Positions 1-8,902 are shown, counted from the stretch's first letter. The stretch: DNA of 64,000 nt from Phycisphaeraceae bacterium (GCA_020639235.1 JACKHC010000001.1:620001-684000), one strand, 5' to 3'. Numbers and translations: made by a program. Notes: a model not told the origin generated them from the letters alone.

Positions 1-816
1 GGGAAGAAGATTGATGCGCTGATGACGCGGCACATGGCGATGCTTGGATTGGGGCTGCAGGACCACGAGCGCGCGGATGTGCTGGAGATGGGTGACGGGG
101 GCGGTTGGGGCGGCGGGGTTGTGCATCGCTTGTCGCACGGTCTGGTGGAGCGTTTGGGCGAGCCATGGGGCGAGGGCGATGCGCTGGCGGACGGGTCGGT
201 CGTGATCGGCGCAGCGCCGGCGGGTGTGCGGGCGCGGGTGATCGGCGCGGAGGAGTTGGCGGTTGGCGCGGCGCTTGCGGGTCGGGTGGCTGGGGGCTCG
301 TTTGTGGCGCTGGACGCGGAGCCCGCGAGGGCGTGGGGCAAGTGGATGATGCCGATCGGCGCGCTGGCGGTGGCGGGGGCGTTGTTTGTGGGCGGGGGCG
401 TGTGGCACGAGGCGCGGCTCGAGCGCGCATCGCAGCGGCTGGACGCGCGGATCGCGCAGATCGGCGCCGAGGTCGAGGCGGTGAGCGATGTGCGCGACGA
501 GGCGCTGGCGACGATGGCGTTGATCGAGATGGCGCGGAAGGAAGCGGCGGCGTCGAGCGGGAAGATGCTCCCGGCGCTGGTATCGGCGCTGGAGTCGGTG
601 CCGTCGGGCGGGTTTGTGTACTCGGTCGAGATTTCGCGTGATCGGTTGTTGATGCGCGGCGAGGCGGGGCGCGCCGGTGATGTGGTGCGGGGGATCGAGG
701 ACAGCGCCTCGTTCGAGGGCGCGAAGTTGGTCAGCCCGGTGACGACATCGCGAGTGAGCGGGGGTGAGGTCTTTGATGTGGCCGCGGACCGGACGAAGGC
801 CGGGGGTGGACGATGA
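1..816 (+). CDS. GspL/PilN-like inner-membrane assembly protein (5' partial)
   Basis: The frame is open to the first base of the window, so the start lies outside and the ATG at 22 is probably internal. What is visible is the C-terminal part: one hydrophobic segment (PIGALAVAGALFVGG) at about 345-400, then an Ala/Glu/Arg-rich coiled coil, then a small alpha/beta domain beginning LPALVSALESVP. This order (membrane anchor, coiled coil, ferredoxin-like fold) is that of GspL and PilN in type II secretion and type IV pili. The next two genes overlap it by 4 nt each and look like GspM and GspC, which supports GspL. The actin-like cytoplasmic half of GspL would be upstream and cannot be checked. Assignment rests on architecture and context rather than on a strong motif. 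Confidence 0.6.
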   Translation, partial: GKKIDALMTRHMAMLGLGLQDHERADVLEMGDGGGWGGGVVHRLSHGLVERLGEPWGEGDALADGSVVIGAAPAGVRARVIGAEELAVGAALAGRVAGGSFVALDAEPARAWGKWMMPIGALAVAGALFVGGGVWHEARLERASQRLDARIAQIGAEVEAVSDVRDEALATMALIEMARKEAAASSGKMLPALVSALESVPSGGFVYSVEISRDRLLMRGEAGRAGDVVRGIEDSASFEGAKLVSPVTTSRVSGGEVFDVAADRTKAGGGR

Positions 817-1403
817 GCGGCGAAGCGCGGAAGCAAGTGTTGATTGCGCTGACGCTCGTGCTGGTGGTGGCTGTGGCTGCGGACCGGTTCGGGTTGATTG
901 ATCGGATGGGCGGGTCGGGGAGCGCGACGGGTGAGTCGCTGGAGGCGAAGGCGGCGCTGGTTGCGAGCCAGGAGGCGCTGGTCGCGCAGCGCGGCGCGTG
1001 GGAGCGGGCGCGGGAGGAGGCCAACGATGCGCTTGATGACCTCGGCGATCGGGTGATTCGTGGGAAGACGGTGCAGATCGCGGAGGACGAACTGAAGAAG
1101 CTGGCGTCGCGCGAGATGACGAACATTGGCTTGGCGATCGCGGGTTCGGACAGCGCGACGCCGGGGGCGGCGGTGGAGCGGGGTGTGCGGCGGGTGGGTG
1201 TGGTGCTTTCGTTGGTGACGGATGACCCGGCGAAGGTGACGCAGCTCGTGGATCGGCTTGAGAACCTGAGCGACGCGGTGACGAGCGTCGAGCGGGTGAA
1301 GATTGTCGGTCCGGGATCGGTTCCTTCGAAGGGGAGCGTGGAGGCGACGATCACGTTGATGGGATTGGCGATGATTGACGGGAACCAGGGGGGCGAGGCA
1401 TGA
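813..1403 (+). CDS. GspM/PilO-like inner-membrane protein
   Basis: A 196-residue protein with a short cytoplasmic N-terminus, one membrane segment at about residues 9-23 (VLIALTLVLVVAVAA), a coiled-coil stretch to about residue 100, and a small C-terminal alpha/beta domain. This is the plan of GspM and PilO, which dimerise with GspL/PilN on the periplasmic side of the inner membrane and couple the ATPase platform to the pseudopilus. It starts inside the stop of the preceding GspL-like gene (ATGA overlap) and its own stop overlaps the next gene, so the three are translationally coupled. Sequence divergence is high and the name comes from topology, size and gene order. Confidence 0.55.
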   Translation: MSGEARKQVLIALTLVLVVAVAADRFGLIDRMGGSGSATGESLEAKAALVASQEALVAQRGAWERAREEANDALDDLGDRVIRGKTVQIAEDELKKLASREMTNIGLAIAGSDSATPGAAVERGVRRVGVVLSLVTDDPAKVTQLVDRLENLSDAVTSVERVKIVGPGSVPSKGSVEATITLMGLAMIDGNQGGEA

Positions 1404-2479
1404 GCATGAGAATCAACGGCAAGCGGATGCGGCGCGCGGGCGGCGCGGGGCCGGAGTCGTGGGTGGCGCGGATCGGGGTCGGCGCGATGGTTGTCGGCGC
1501 GGCGTGGGCGGGGTGGAACGGTGTGCGCCCGATTCCGGGCGGGGGTGAGGGCGAGGCGGCTGAGCCTGGCGCGGTGGGGCGGTTTGTCGTTGCCGAGACG
1601 GATGTCGAGGCGCGCGGCGCGATGCTGGCGCGGATCGGCGGGGAGAATTTGTTCGCGGCGGACCGGGTGTCGTGGATGAACCGGCGTCCGGTTGTCGCGC
1701 CCGGGGATGAGACCGGAGCGGGCGGGGACGATGATGCGGTTGGTGTGAAGCCGCCGGTAGAGCCGGAGCGGACGACGCAAGTGGGTGTGATTCAGATCAC
1801 GCCCGAGGGGAAGTTGTCGAGCGATGTGAAGAAGGCGCGGGAGGAGTTGTTCCTGCGCGGGATTCGCTCGACGCTTGACGGGTCGATCGCGGCGATGATC
1901 GCGATGAACTCGTATGAGAACGCGAAGTACGCGAAGGTGTTCCGCGTGGGCGACGAGTTTGTGGACTCGAAGTACGCCAAGGCGAAGTGGCGCGTCGAGG
2001 CGGTGGATGCGGCGCAGAAGGTTGTGGTTCTGAGCCGATCGGGCGAGACGGTGGCGCTGCCTCTGTATGACCAGAGCGATGACGCGCGTGCGCGGCTCGT
2101 GGCGTCGGGGGTGCGGGTCGGGCAGTCTCAGACGAGCGCGACGATGGTGCCGCGGGTTGAGCGGCAGAGCGTGGAGGAGATCGCTGCGGCGCTGCGTGCG
2201 GCGGGGGTGAGCGATGCGGAGATCGCGGGTCTGCTCGCGCGGATGCGGAGCGACGAGGTGCTTAGCGCGCCGGTGAAGGCCGGGACTGAGGGCGGGGCCC
2301 CCGAGGGGCTCGATGTGACGCCGGCTCTGACCGCGCCGGCATCGGGCGCGCCGGAGGGGATCGACGACATCTTCAAGATTCTGTTCTCGGGTGGTGCGCC
2401 GCCGATGGACACGAATCTGCCGACGTTCGATGAGGACGAGGATGAGGATGGGGGCAAGCCGGAGCCGGAGCCGGAGTGA
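1400..2479 (+). CDS. GspC/PilP-like periplasmic linker protein
   Basis: A 359-residue protein with an N-terminal membrane anchor at about residues 24-42 and a periplasmic segment. The region around residues 150-235 contains LDGSIAAMIAMNSYENAKY followed by FRVGDEFVDSKY and a beta-rich stretch (VVVLSRSGETVALPL). This resembles the homology region of GspC/PilP, where a short beta-barrel binds the outer-membrane secretin. The tail is rich in Ala, Pro and Gly and ends in an acidic run (DEDEDEDGGKPEPEPE). It is the last gene of the + strand run and overlaps the GspM-like gene by 4 nt. GspC is an inference from the fold-like pattern and neighbours. Several long antisense frames here are codon-bias shadows. 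Confidence 0.5.
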   Translation: MSMRINGKRMRRAGGAGPESWVARIGVGAMVVGAAWAGWNGVRPIPGGGEGEAAEPGAVGRFVVAETDVEARGAMLARIGGENLFAADRVSWMNRRPVVAPGDETGAGGDDDAVGVKPPVEPERTTQVGVIQITPEGKLSSDVKKAREELFLRGIRSTLDGSIAAMIAMNSYENAKYAKVFRVGDEFVDSKYAKAKWRVEAVDAAQKVVVLSRSGETVALPLYDQSDDARARLVASGVRVGQSQTSATMVPRVERQSVEEIAAALRAAGVSDAEIAGLLARMRSDEVLSAPVKAGTEGGAPEGLDVTPALTAPASGAPEGIDDIFKILFSGGAPPMDTNLPTFDEDEDEDGGKPEPEPE

Positions 2480-2656
2480 GGGAAGACCCTTTCCTGCCCC
2501 TCCCGCGTGCGGGAAGGGATTCATTGAGTCACACACTCAAGTTGGCGTCTGATTCTGCTTGGGAGTCAGACATGGCACTCGCTTGCGCTTCGTGCTCGCA
2601 GAGATGCCCCCCGGCTTGCGCCGGGGGCTCGCATCATCGCAACTGGATATTCGGGG
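2480..2656. terminator. Convergent intergenic region with three hairpins
   Basis: The gap between the + strand GspC-like gene and the - strand ATPase gene contains three inverted repeats: TCCCGC/GCGGGA at 2501-2514, GTCTGA/TCAGAC at 2547-2571, and an 8-bp GC stem CCCCCGGC/GCCGGGGG with a 4-nt loop at 2608-2627. None is followed by a clear T-tract, so intrinsic termination is plausible but not proven. The third hairpin has the look of a dispersed palindromic element. Confidence 0.4.
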
Positions 2657-4627
2657 TCAGACGCCGGCTTCGGTGACGCGGAGGACTTCTTCGATGGTGG
2701 TGAGGCCGTCGGAGACCTTCTTGAGGCCGTCCTCGCGGAGCGTGACCATGCCGCGTTCGCGGCAGAGCCGGCGGAACTCGGTGACGTTGGGGTTGCGCGC
2801 GATCATGTCGCGGAGATGGTCGGTGACGACGAGCATCTCGTAGATGCCGACGCGGCCCTGGTAGCCGGTGTTGCGGCACTTGTCGCACCCGGCGCCTTCG
2901 AAGAGCGCGTTGGCGGGGAGGCCCTGGAGTTCGAGGAACTCGAGCATCTCCTCGGTGGGCGTGGACTGCGTGCGGCAGTTGGGGCAGATTCGGCGGACGA
3001 GCCGCTGGGCGAGCACCGCGTTGACGGCGGCGCCGATGAGGAAGGGTTCGAGGCCGATGTTGACGAGTCGGGTGATGGCGCTGGGCGCATCGTTGGTGTG
3101 GAGCGTCGAGAGAACCAGGTGGCCGGTGAGCGCGGCCTGGACGGCGGTGTGCGCGGTTTCCTGATCGCGGATTTCGCCGACCATGATGATGTCGGGGTCC
3201 TGACGCAGGAGGGACTTGAGCGCCCGCGCGAAGGTCATGCCGATCTTCTCGTGGGTCTGCGTCTGTGTGATGCCGTCGAGGTGGTATTCGATGGGGTCTT
3301 CGACGGTGGAGACGTTGAGGGTGTTCTTGTCCATCTGCCGGAGCGATGCGTAGAGCGTGGTCGTCTTACCCGAGCCGGTGGGGCCGGTGACGAGGACGAT
3401 GCCGTGGGGCTCTTCGACCTGCTTCTTCCAGATGGTGAGCGTGTCTTCGTCGAACCCGAGGTCGTCGAGTGAGACATTGATGGACTTGGTGTCGAGGATA
3501 CGCATGACGACCTTCTCGCCGCCCGCGCAGGGGAGCGTGGACATACGGAGGTCGAGTTTGCGGTTCTGCACGACGCAGCGGATGCGGCCGTCTTGCGGCA
3601 CGCGGCGCTCGGAGATGTCGAGGTTGGCCATGATCTTGAGTCGGGAGATGATGGCGGGGGCCATCTTGACGGGCGGGTTCATCATCTCGAAGAGGATGCC
3701 GTCGATGCGGAACCGGACCTTCATGGCCTTGTCGCCCGGTTCGATGTGGATGTCGGAGGCGCCTTCCTTGACGGCGTTCTGGATGATGTAATTGACGTAG
3801 CGGATGACCGGGGACTCGCCGGCCTCGCGTTCGAGATCGACTTCTTCGTCGATGGAGCGTTCGACCTGGACATCGTCCTCGTCGACATCGCCCAGGATGG
3901 ACTCGAGGTCTTCGGTGGCGTCGCCGGAGGTGATCGACTCCAGCGCGTTGCGGAGGTCTTCGGTGGGGGCGACGACGACCTTGATGAGCGATGCCTGGAG
4001 GCGGAGGCGCGCATCATCGAGGGTGAAGACATCGTCGGGGCGCGCCATGGCGATGACGACGCGGCCGTTCTCGCGCCCGAGGGGTGCGACGAGGTGCGCC
4101 TTGCAGTAGTCGATGCCGAGGCGGGAGACGAGTTCATCGTCGAAGGGCATGTCGGCGTCGGCGTCGATGCGGACGAACTCGAGGGAGTTGACGTGCGCGA
4201 CGGTCTTGAGGAGCGATACGTCGTCGAGCCCCTGGTTGCGGAGGGTTTCGACGAGGTTGGCGCCGGGGGTCTGCTTGATGACGGTCTCGGCGTTTGAGAT
4301 CTCGCGCGGCGAGCAGACCTGGCCTTCGAGGAGGGCCTTCTTGAGCGAGGCGTCGGGATCGAAGTGGTCCTCGCCCGGGTCGTGCATGAGGGTGAGGCGG
4401 GACTCGTCCATGACGCCCGAGGCGCCGGTCGCGCCGTGGGAGCCGAGCATGGCCTGGGAGATGTTGCGGGTGCGGGTGATGGCACCGTTCTGAATCGGGA
4501 CGAGCGCATCGATGGAGTCGCCGCGGTCGGCGATCACCTGCTCGGGATCGGGGCGCGCGGGGGCGTTGTCGGCGTTCTCGTTGACACCGAGTTCCTGCAA
4601 CAGTCGTTCGACATCGAACTTACCCAC
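2657..4627 (-). CDS. PilB/GspE-type secretion and pilus assembly ATPase
   Basis: A 656-residue hexameric ATPase that powers pilin or pseudopilin polymerisation at the inner membrane. The N-terminal third resembles the MshEN/GspE-N domain (residues about 95-200). The catalytic half has Walker A GPTGSGKT with Lys421, the Asp box STVEDPIEYHLDG, Walker B IIMVGEIRDQETA and the His box STLHTNDAP. Two cysteine pairs (CPNC and CDKC) form the zinc-binding C-domain typical of GspE/PilB. The start is GTG at 4627, with GGAG about 8 nt upstream. It is the last gene of the - strand run PilM-N-O-P-ATPase, 36 nt after the PilP-like gene. The family is secure; pilus versus type II secretion cannot be decided from this window, which has no secretin or PilC/GspF. 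Confidence 0.9.
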   Translation of the reverse strand: MGKFDVERLLQELGVNENADNAPARPDPEQVIADRGDSIDALVPIQNGAITRTRNISQAMLGSHGATGASGVMDESRLTLMHDPGEDHFDPDASLKKALLEGQVCSPREISNAETVIKQTPGANLVETLRNQGLDDVSLLKTVAHVNSLEFVRIDADADMPFDDELVSRLGIDYCKAHLVAPLGRENGRVVIAMARPDDVFTLDDARLRLQASLIKVVVAPTEDLRNALESITSGDATEDLESILGDVDEDDVQVERSIDEEVDLEREAGESPVIRYVNYIIQNAVKEGASDIHIEPGDKAMKVRFRIDGILFEMMNPPVKMAPAIISRLKIMANLDISERRVPQDGRIRCVVQNRKLDLRMSTLPCAGGEKVVMRILDTKSINVSLDDLGFDEDTLTIWKKQVEEPHGIVLVTGPTGSGKTTTLYASLRQMDKNTLNVSTVEDPIEYHLDGITQTQTHEKIGMTFARALKSLLRQDPDIIMVGEIRDQETAHTAVQAALTGHLVLSTLHTNDAPSAITRLVNIGLEPFLIGAAVNAVLAQRLVRRICPNCRTQSTPTEEMLEFLELQGLPANALFEGAGCDKCRNTGYQGRVGIYEMLVVTDHLRDMIARNPNVTEFRRLCRERGMVTLREDGLKKVSDGLTTIEEVLRVTEAGV

Positions 4628-4663
4628 GCGATGCTCCGGTATAGGCGGGTGAGGCGGCGCTGA

Positions 4664-5356
4664 TTACTTGGGTTCTTCCATGGTGAGCGTGTAGGTGCGT
4701 CCGTCGGCCAGGAGTTCGACGGTGCGCTCCTTGGGTCGGATGGCGCCGACGATGAACATGCCGTCGATCTCTTCGCCGACCTTGACCATCTTGCCGGAGA
4801 TCATGGCGACGGGGACGCGCCCGGCCATGACGGAGTTGAGCGTGAGGGAGTTGAACTTGGTGTCGATCTTGCGGCGGTTCTCTGCGGCGATGCGCGCGGC
4901 CTCGGCGCTGGGATCGGCGGCGACGGGGCCCTTGGGCCGCTCCTTGACGGTTGTGTCCCGCTTCATGGTCGGGTCCCAGAGGAAGGGGTTCTTCTGGACC
5001 TGCTCGACGGGGACCTGATTGTTGATCTGCTTGGAAGAGAGTTCGGAGAGGACCTTCTCGTGGTCGAGGGTGTTGAGGGCCGAGTCGAGCGGGTAGTCGA
5101 TCTTGAGGTTGGTGAGTTCGAGCTTGGAGCCGAGACCGATACGGCGCATCGTGACGAGGCCGGCGCCGGCGACGATGACGACGATGGCCAGGACGATGAT
5201 GCCGTTGCGTGAGCGGCCGCCGGTGGCGAGCGTCGCGGCCTGCGAGGGATCGGTCGCGGCGATCTGCTTGAAGAAGGATGTCGCCTCGGCGCGTCCCTCT
5301 TCGCGTTTGGCGATGGACTTCGCGTCGTTGCCTGATTCGGGAGGGCTGGTGATCAT
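4664..5356 (-). CDS. PilP/GspC-like membrane-anchored protein
   Basis: A 230-residue protein with a cytoplasmic N-terminus, one membrane helix at about residues 50-68 (GIIVLAIVVIVAGAGLV), a variable linker and a C-terminal beta-rich module from about residue 165. There LTLNSVMAGRVPVAMISG and VGEEIDGMFIVGAI resemble the PilP/GspC homology region that contacts the secretin. Its ATG overlaps the PilO-like stop by 4 nt, so it sits in the expected PilP position of a pilM-N-O-P order. Unlike classical PilP it is not evidently a lipoprotein: there is no lipobox cysteine after the hydrophobic segment. Function is inferred from position and this module. Confidence 0.6.
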   Translation of the reverse strand: MITSPPESGNDAKSIAKREEGRAEATSFFKQIAATDPSQAATLATGGRSRNGIIVLAIVVIVAGAGLVTMRRIGLGSKLELTNLKIDYPLDSALNTLDHEKVLSELSSKQINNQVPVEQVQKNPFLWDPTMKRDTTVKERPKGPVAADPSAEAARIAAENRRKIDTKFNSLTLNSVMAGRVPVAMISGKMVKVGEEIDGMFIVGAIRPKERTVELLADGRTYTLTMEEPK

Positions 5357-5898
5357 CCTGTGGCTCCGTTGCTGTTCTGGAAGTAAATGGAGAGCGTGAA
5401 GGTTGCTTCCATCGCGCCGTCCTGCTTGTCGGCCTTCTCCATCTCCATGTCGGGGAGTCGGGTGATTCGGTCGAGCCCTTCGACGGAGAGGAGGAACTTG
5501 TAGAAGTCGTCGAAGTCGCCGGCGATGGTCATCTCCAGGGGCTGCTCCATGTAGCCGGCCATTTGGACGGGCTTGAGCGTTTCGACCTTGCGGAGTTCGA
5601 GGCGGCTCTTGCGGGCGAGTTCCGAGACCTGTTCGAGGATGACATCGACTTCCTTGGAGCTGGGGAGGCGGCTCTCGACGGTCGAGATGGCGACGACGAG
5701 TTCCTCGTTCTCTCGTTCGAGGTCGTCGGTGCGCGATTGGGCGGCCTCGATCTTCTCGAGGTCGCGTTCCTTGACGGCGATCTCGCGCTTGGCCTTCTCG
5801 ATGTCGCGGTTGAGGGGCTTGAGGACGAAGTAGTAGGCGGAGATGGGCATCGCGATGAGGACCGCGAGGAATAGGAGTTCACGGATTCCGAACTTCAT
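5353..5898 (-). CDS. pilO: PilO-like type IV pilus assembly protein
   Basis: The protein from ATG 5898 has 181 residues: a membrane helix near the N-terminus (ELLFLAVLIAMPISAYYF), a heptad-rich coiled coil of about 60 residues, and a C-terminal ferredoxin-like domain with the PilO-type pattern PLEMTIAGDFDDFYKFL. PilO pairs with PilN in the periplasm and aligns the platform with the secretin. A longer in-frame start at 5925 exists, but 5898 is preferred because GGAAAGGA lies about 7 nt upstream and the longer form would add a charged tail before the helix. It is tightly packed between the PilN-like gene (stop at 5900) and the PilP-like gene (4-nt overlap). Confidence 0.75.
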   Translation of the reverse strand: MKFGIRELLFLAVLIAMPISAYYFVLKPLNRDIEKAKREIAVKERDLEKIEAAQSRTDDLERENEELVVAISTVESRLPSSKEVDVILEQVSELARKSRLELRKVETLKPVQMAGYMEQPLEMTIAGDFDDFYKFLLSVEGLDRITRLPDMEMEKADKQDGAMEATFTLSIYFQNSNGATG

Positions 5899-5899
5899 T

Positions 5900-6742
5900 T
5901 CAGTTGTCCTTTCCGGCATCGGCAACCGGCTTCTCGGGTTGCTTGCCGCCCATGATCTCGAGACTGTCCTCGATCACGAAGATGTCCATGCGGGGTGTTT
6001 CGAGCACTTCGATCTGGCGTGCGTCGGCGTTGGTGGGGACGGTGGCCTCGAGGCGGAACTTGTAGACCTCGTGGTCATTGACGATGGTTGACTCGGAGAA
6101 GCGGAGCTCGACCGCGCCCAGGAGTTCGCACTTCTGGAGTTCGGAGACGAACTTGGCGACATCGGAGTGCGTGGGGGCGACGCCGACGAGCGTGACGCGG
6201 GTTTCGAATCGCGGCGCGGTGATGGCGGGCGCTTCGTCGGCGGGGCTCTTGCGGCCCGAGCGCGAGGAGCGGCTCTTCTTGGAGACCATGCTCTTGCCTT
6301 TGTCCTCGGACTCGACGGTGCGCTTGCGGACGGTGATGGGCTTGTCCTGGCGCTGGCTCTTGAGCTCGAGCTCAAGGAGCGTCATGTGCTTGGGCATGCG
6401 GTTGATGATTTCGGCGAAGAGGATGGACTTGGGGACGCGCTCGATAAGGGCGGTTGTGAGTTCGGCCTTCTCGAGGAGCGTGACCTTCTGGTCCTCGACC
6501 TGCTTGAGCTGCTCGATGGCGGCGGCGCTGGACTGGTAGCGGATGTTGACCTGCTTGGTGTAGTGGCGGAAGTCGTTCCAGCGCTGGTTGGTGACGAAGA
6601 ACGCGGCGATGACGCCGGCGAACACGAGCACACAGAGGACGAGCGAGATGAAGATGGTGCGTCGTTCGGCCTTCTGCTGGAGGTAGTCCTCGGGCAGGAA
6701 GGATGTGTCCGGCGAGTTTCGTTTGGTGATGCGGTCCATCAT
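5900..6742 (-). CDS. pilN: PilN-like type IV pilus assembly protein
   Basis: A 280-residue protein starting MMDRITKRNSPDTSFLPEDY. The 'FLPEDYLQQKAERR' stretch before the membrane helix (about residues 30-49) corresponds to the conserved NLLP(W/E) peptide by which PilN docks into PilM. A coiled coil follows, then a domain with LFAEIINRMPKHMTLLELEL, the PilN/GspL fold signature. A basic Ser/Arg/Lys loop (residues about 155-180) interrupts the domain. The start at 6742 is supported by GGGAGGA about 8 nt upstream; the open frame runs further upstream only as a shadow of pilM. It lies 28 nt after pilM. Confidence 0.75.
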   Translation of the reverse strand: MMDRITKRNSPDTSFLPEDYLQQKAERRTIFISLVLCVLVFAGVIAAFFVTNQRWNDFRHYTKQVNIRYQSSAAAIEQLKQVEDQKVTLLEKAELTTALIERVPKSILFAEIINRMPKHMTLLELELKSQRQDKPITVRKRTVESEDKGKSMVSKKSRSSRSGRKSPADEAPAITAPRFETRVTLVGVAPTHSDVAKFVSELQKCELLGAVELRFSESTIVNDHEVYKFRLEATVPTNADARQIEVLETPRMDIFVIEDSLEIMGGKQPEKPVADAGKDN

Positions 6743-6770
6743 GGCGGCGGGTTCCTCCCGTTGGTCGGGA

Positions 6771-8003
6771 TCAGAGATCGGTGGGCGAGACGCACAGCCC
6801 GAGGGGCACGGCCCAACCGGGCTGGGGCTTGCGGAGGTCGAGATCGAGGTCCGGGTCGTACGACGAGTCGGCGAGGCGCGAGAGCGGGTCGGCCGCGAGC
6901 GCCGGGAGTTTGAGCGAGCGTGCGATGGTGCGGCAGATCTCGGCGCTGGAGGCGCCGCCGCCGACGAAGATGGTGCGCGCGATGGGTGCGCGTGGGAAGA
7001 GGGCGGTGTGGTACCGGAGGGCGATCGAGATCTCGTCGAGGAGCGCGCCGAGGTCGTCGGATCGGCGGGCGCACGCGGAGGCGCCGGCCGAGTCGTCGGG
7101 GCTGACCGACACCATGCCCGCGGGGACGCATTCCTCGCGGCGGTCGTCGGCGGTGGCGGTTGCGAGCGACACGGGCTCGGACTCGGCGTGCGTGCCGGAG
7201 TCGGGGGCGTGCGACGGCCGCTGCGCGAAGGTGTTGTCGCTCTGATCGGCGGCGGCGGGCGAGATGGGGCCGCGCTTGAGGGGCGTGGCGGGTGACTTGT
7301 CCTTCTCGCGTGCGTCGGCGAGCGCCTTGGCGATTCGCGGCGCGCCGATGGGGATCGTGCGTGCGAGGGCGATCTCGGTGCCGTGGGCGACGACGATCTT
7401 GGTGGTGCCCGCGCCGATATCGATATAGAGGGAGACGAGCGCTCCGTCTTCGGAACGGCGGGTGATGGAGTCGAAGAGTCGGAGGAGCGCGAGGTGCTCG
7501 GTGTGGATGCCGACGACTTCGAGCTTGGCGGCCTTGAGGGCGCGCATGTGATTGACAACGATGTCGCGCGGCATGGCGAAGCAGATGACTTCGGAGCGCT
7601 TCTCGCCGTGGCGGATGATCTCGCCCACCTCGGCGTGTCGGAGGATGAGCTGCCCCGGGATTGCGCCGGTGGCGCGGCGGAGCTGCTCGGCGATGGCGCC
7701 GGTCATGTTGGAGGTGTTGGCGGCCTGGATTTGCAGGTGCTGCACGAGGACGCAGGTGGCGGGGACGGTGCAGACGACGCGGCGTCCCTTGAAGCCGCCC
7801 TCTTTGAGCAGTTTGGAGATGGACTCGATCTGGAAGTTGAGGCGGGCCTCGTCGCGGTTGAGGAGCGCGGTGGGCGTTTTGATGTGCGAGGCGGCGATGA
7901 GGGATGGCGTGTCGCCCCCGGCGATCTGGAGCGCCTTGAGGGAGGAGACGCCGAAGTCGATGGCGATGGGCGAGGTGTTGGTTTTAAGCCAGCCGAATGA
8001 CAT
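6771..8003 (-). CDS. pilM: PilM, actin-like ATPase of the pilus inner-membrane platform
   Basis: A 410-residue cytoplasmic protein of the PilM/FtsA fold. It begins MSFGWLKTNTSPIAIDFGVS, where AIDFGVSSLKALQ is the first phosphate-binding loop. YIDIGAGTTKIVV is the second phosphate loop and TIFVGGGASSAEICRTIA the adenosine motif. Between them lies a long low-complexity insertion (residues about 225-310, rich in Ser, Ala and Asp) that ordinary PilM proteins lack. The start at 8003 is supported by GGAG about 8 nt upstream and by the typical PilM N-terminus; upstream open frame is Arg/Pro-rich antisense noise. It is the first gene of the pilM-N-O-P-ATPase operon. Confidence 0.85.
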   Translation of the reverse strand: MSFGWLKTNTSPIAIDFGVSSLKALQIAGGDTPSLIAASHIKTPTALLNRDEARLNFQIESISKLLKEGGFKGRRVVCTVPATCVLVQHLQIQAANTSNMTGAIAEQLRRATGAIPGQLILRHAEVGEIIRHGEKRSEVICFAMPRDIVVNHMRALKAAKLEVVGIHTEHLALLRLFDSITRRSEDGALVSLYIDIGAGTTKIVVAHGTEIALARTIPIGAPRIAKALADAREKDKSPATPLKRGPISPAAADQSDNTFAQRPSHAPDSGTHAESEPVSLATATADDRREECVPAGMVSVSPDDSAGASACARRSDDLGALLDEISIALRYHTALFPRAPIARTIFVGGGASSAEICRTIARSLKLPALAADPLSRLADSSYDPDLDLDLRKPQPGWAVPLGLCVSPTDL

Positions 8004-8197
8004 CCACACGCTCCGTGCGCGGCCATCGATTTTGTCCCGGACCGACGCCGGGATCGCCTTGAAGGCATCGGGTGAGCGGGGCCTGTCGTTGAGCGTGTTG
8101 TGTTCGTGAAGTTCTTTCCAGACGCGCCAGACCCTCCCAATCGCCCCACCTGTTCGCGGTGGCGTCTTGCGCGGCGTGTGGGGGCGGGCCGGGTCGG

Positions 8198-8902
8198 TTA
8201 TAGGGCGCGGGCGAGATCGGCGAGAGCGAGCAGGGCGCGGGGGAGATCCCAGCGCTGGCGGGCGCGATCCCCGGTGGTGTTGGAGATGACGCGGAGTTCG
8301 ATGAAGGGCGCATCTGGCCCCAGGACGCGGCGGGTTGAGGCGCCGACTGCTGCGCCTTCCATGGCTTCTGCGGCGGCTCCGGTGCGGCGTGCGAGTTCTC
8401 GGGCGAGGGCGTCGGTGCCCGAGCAATTAGATACGGTGGCGACGGGAGCGCGCATCGCGGTGAGGGGGGCGAGCGCTTTGAGGAGGTGCGGCGACGCGGC
8501 GATCGCGTCGCCTTCGGGTGTGGGCGGGAAGTTGAGGGAGGCGAGCGAGATCAGGCCATCAGGGGCGCGGACGCCCTCATCGCCCATCACGGAGGATGTT
8601 GCGATCACGGTGGAGCCGGGAGCGGGGTCTGCGCCGGGGAGTGCGCCGGCGATGCCGAGCGACACGACGCCCGCGTGCCTCGCGGGATCGAGGAGCCGCG
8701 CCGTGGCGCCGGCGGCGTTGGCTTTGCCGACGCCCGACAGGACCGCGTCGAAGCGCGCGGCGAGATTGATGAGGGACCATTCGGGCGGGAGCGGGGTGTC
8801 TGCGCGCTGCGCCAGCGCGGGCGCGATGGCCTGCCACTCTTTGGGAGCGGCGATGACGACGAGCCATTTGCGGTTCGGGGTGTCGGGGAGCAGCGCGCTC
8901 AT
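8198..8902 (-). CDS. mqnB: Futalosine hydrolase (MqnB-like nucleosidase)
   Basis: A 234-residue member of the phosphorylase/MTA-SAH nucleosidase family. It shows the early beta-strand LVVIAAPKEW, the ribose-binding region SGVGKANAAGATARLL, VSLGIAGALPG and the EAMEGAAV segment carrying the catalytic glutamate. The pattern VAGVG/SGVGKANAA together with EMEGAAVA-like sequence is typical of futalosine hydrolases, which remove hypoxanthine from futalosine in the alternative menaquinone pathway. A general MTA/SAH nucleosidase is the other possibility. No other mqn genes are in the window. It is transcribed away from the ribF operon, with a 50-bp shared upstream region. Confidence 0.7.
   Translation of the reverse strand: MSALLPDTPNRKWLVVIAAPKEWQAIAPALAQRADTPLPPEWSLINLAARFDAVLSGVGKANAAGATARLLDPARHAGVVSLGIAGALPGADPAPGSTVIATSSVMGDEGVRAPDGLISLASLNFPPTPEGDAIAASPHLLKALAPLTAMRAPVATVSNCSGTDALARELARRTGAAAEAMEGAAVGASTRRVLGPDAPFIELRVISNTTGDRARQRWDLPRALLALADLARAL

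Noticed and set aside
731..2536. 601-residue - strand open frame opposite the GspM and GspC-like genes.
   Set aside because: No motifs or ribosome binding site; mirror of the + strand genes.
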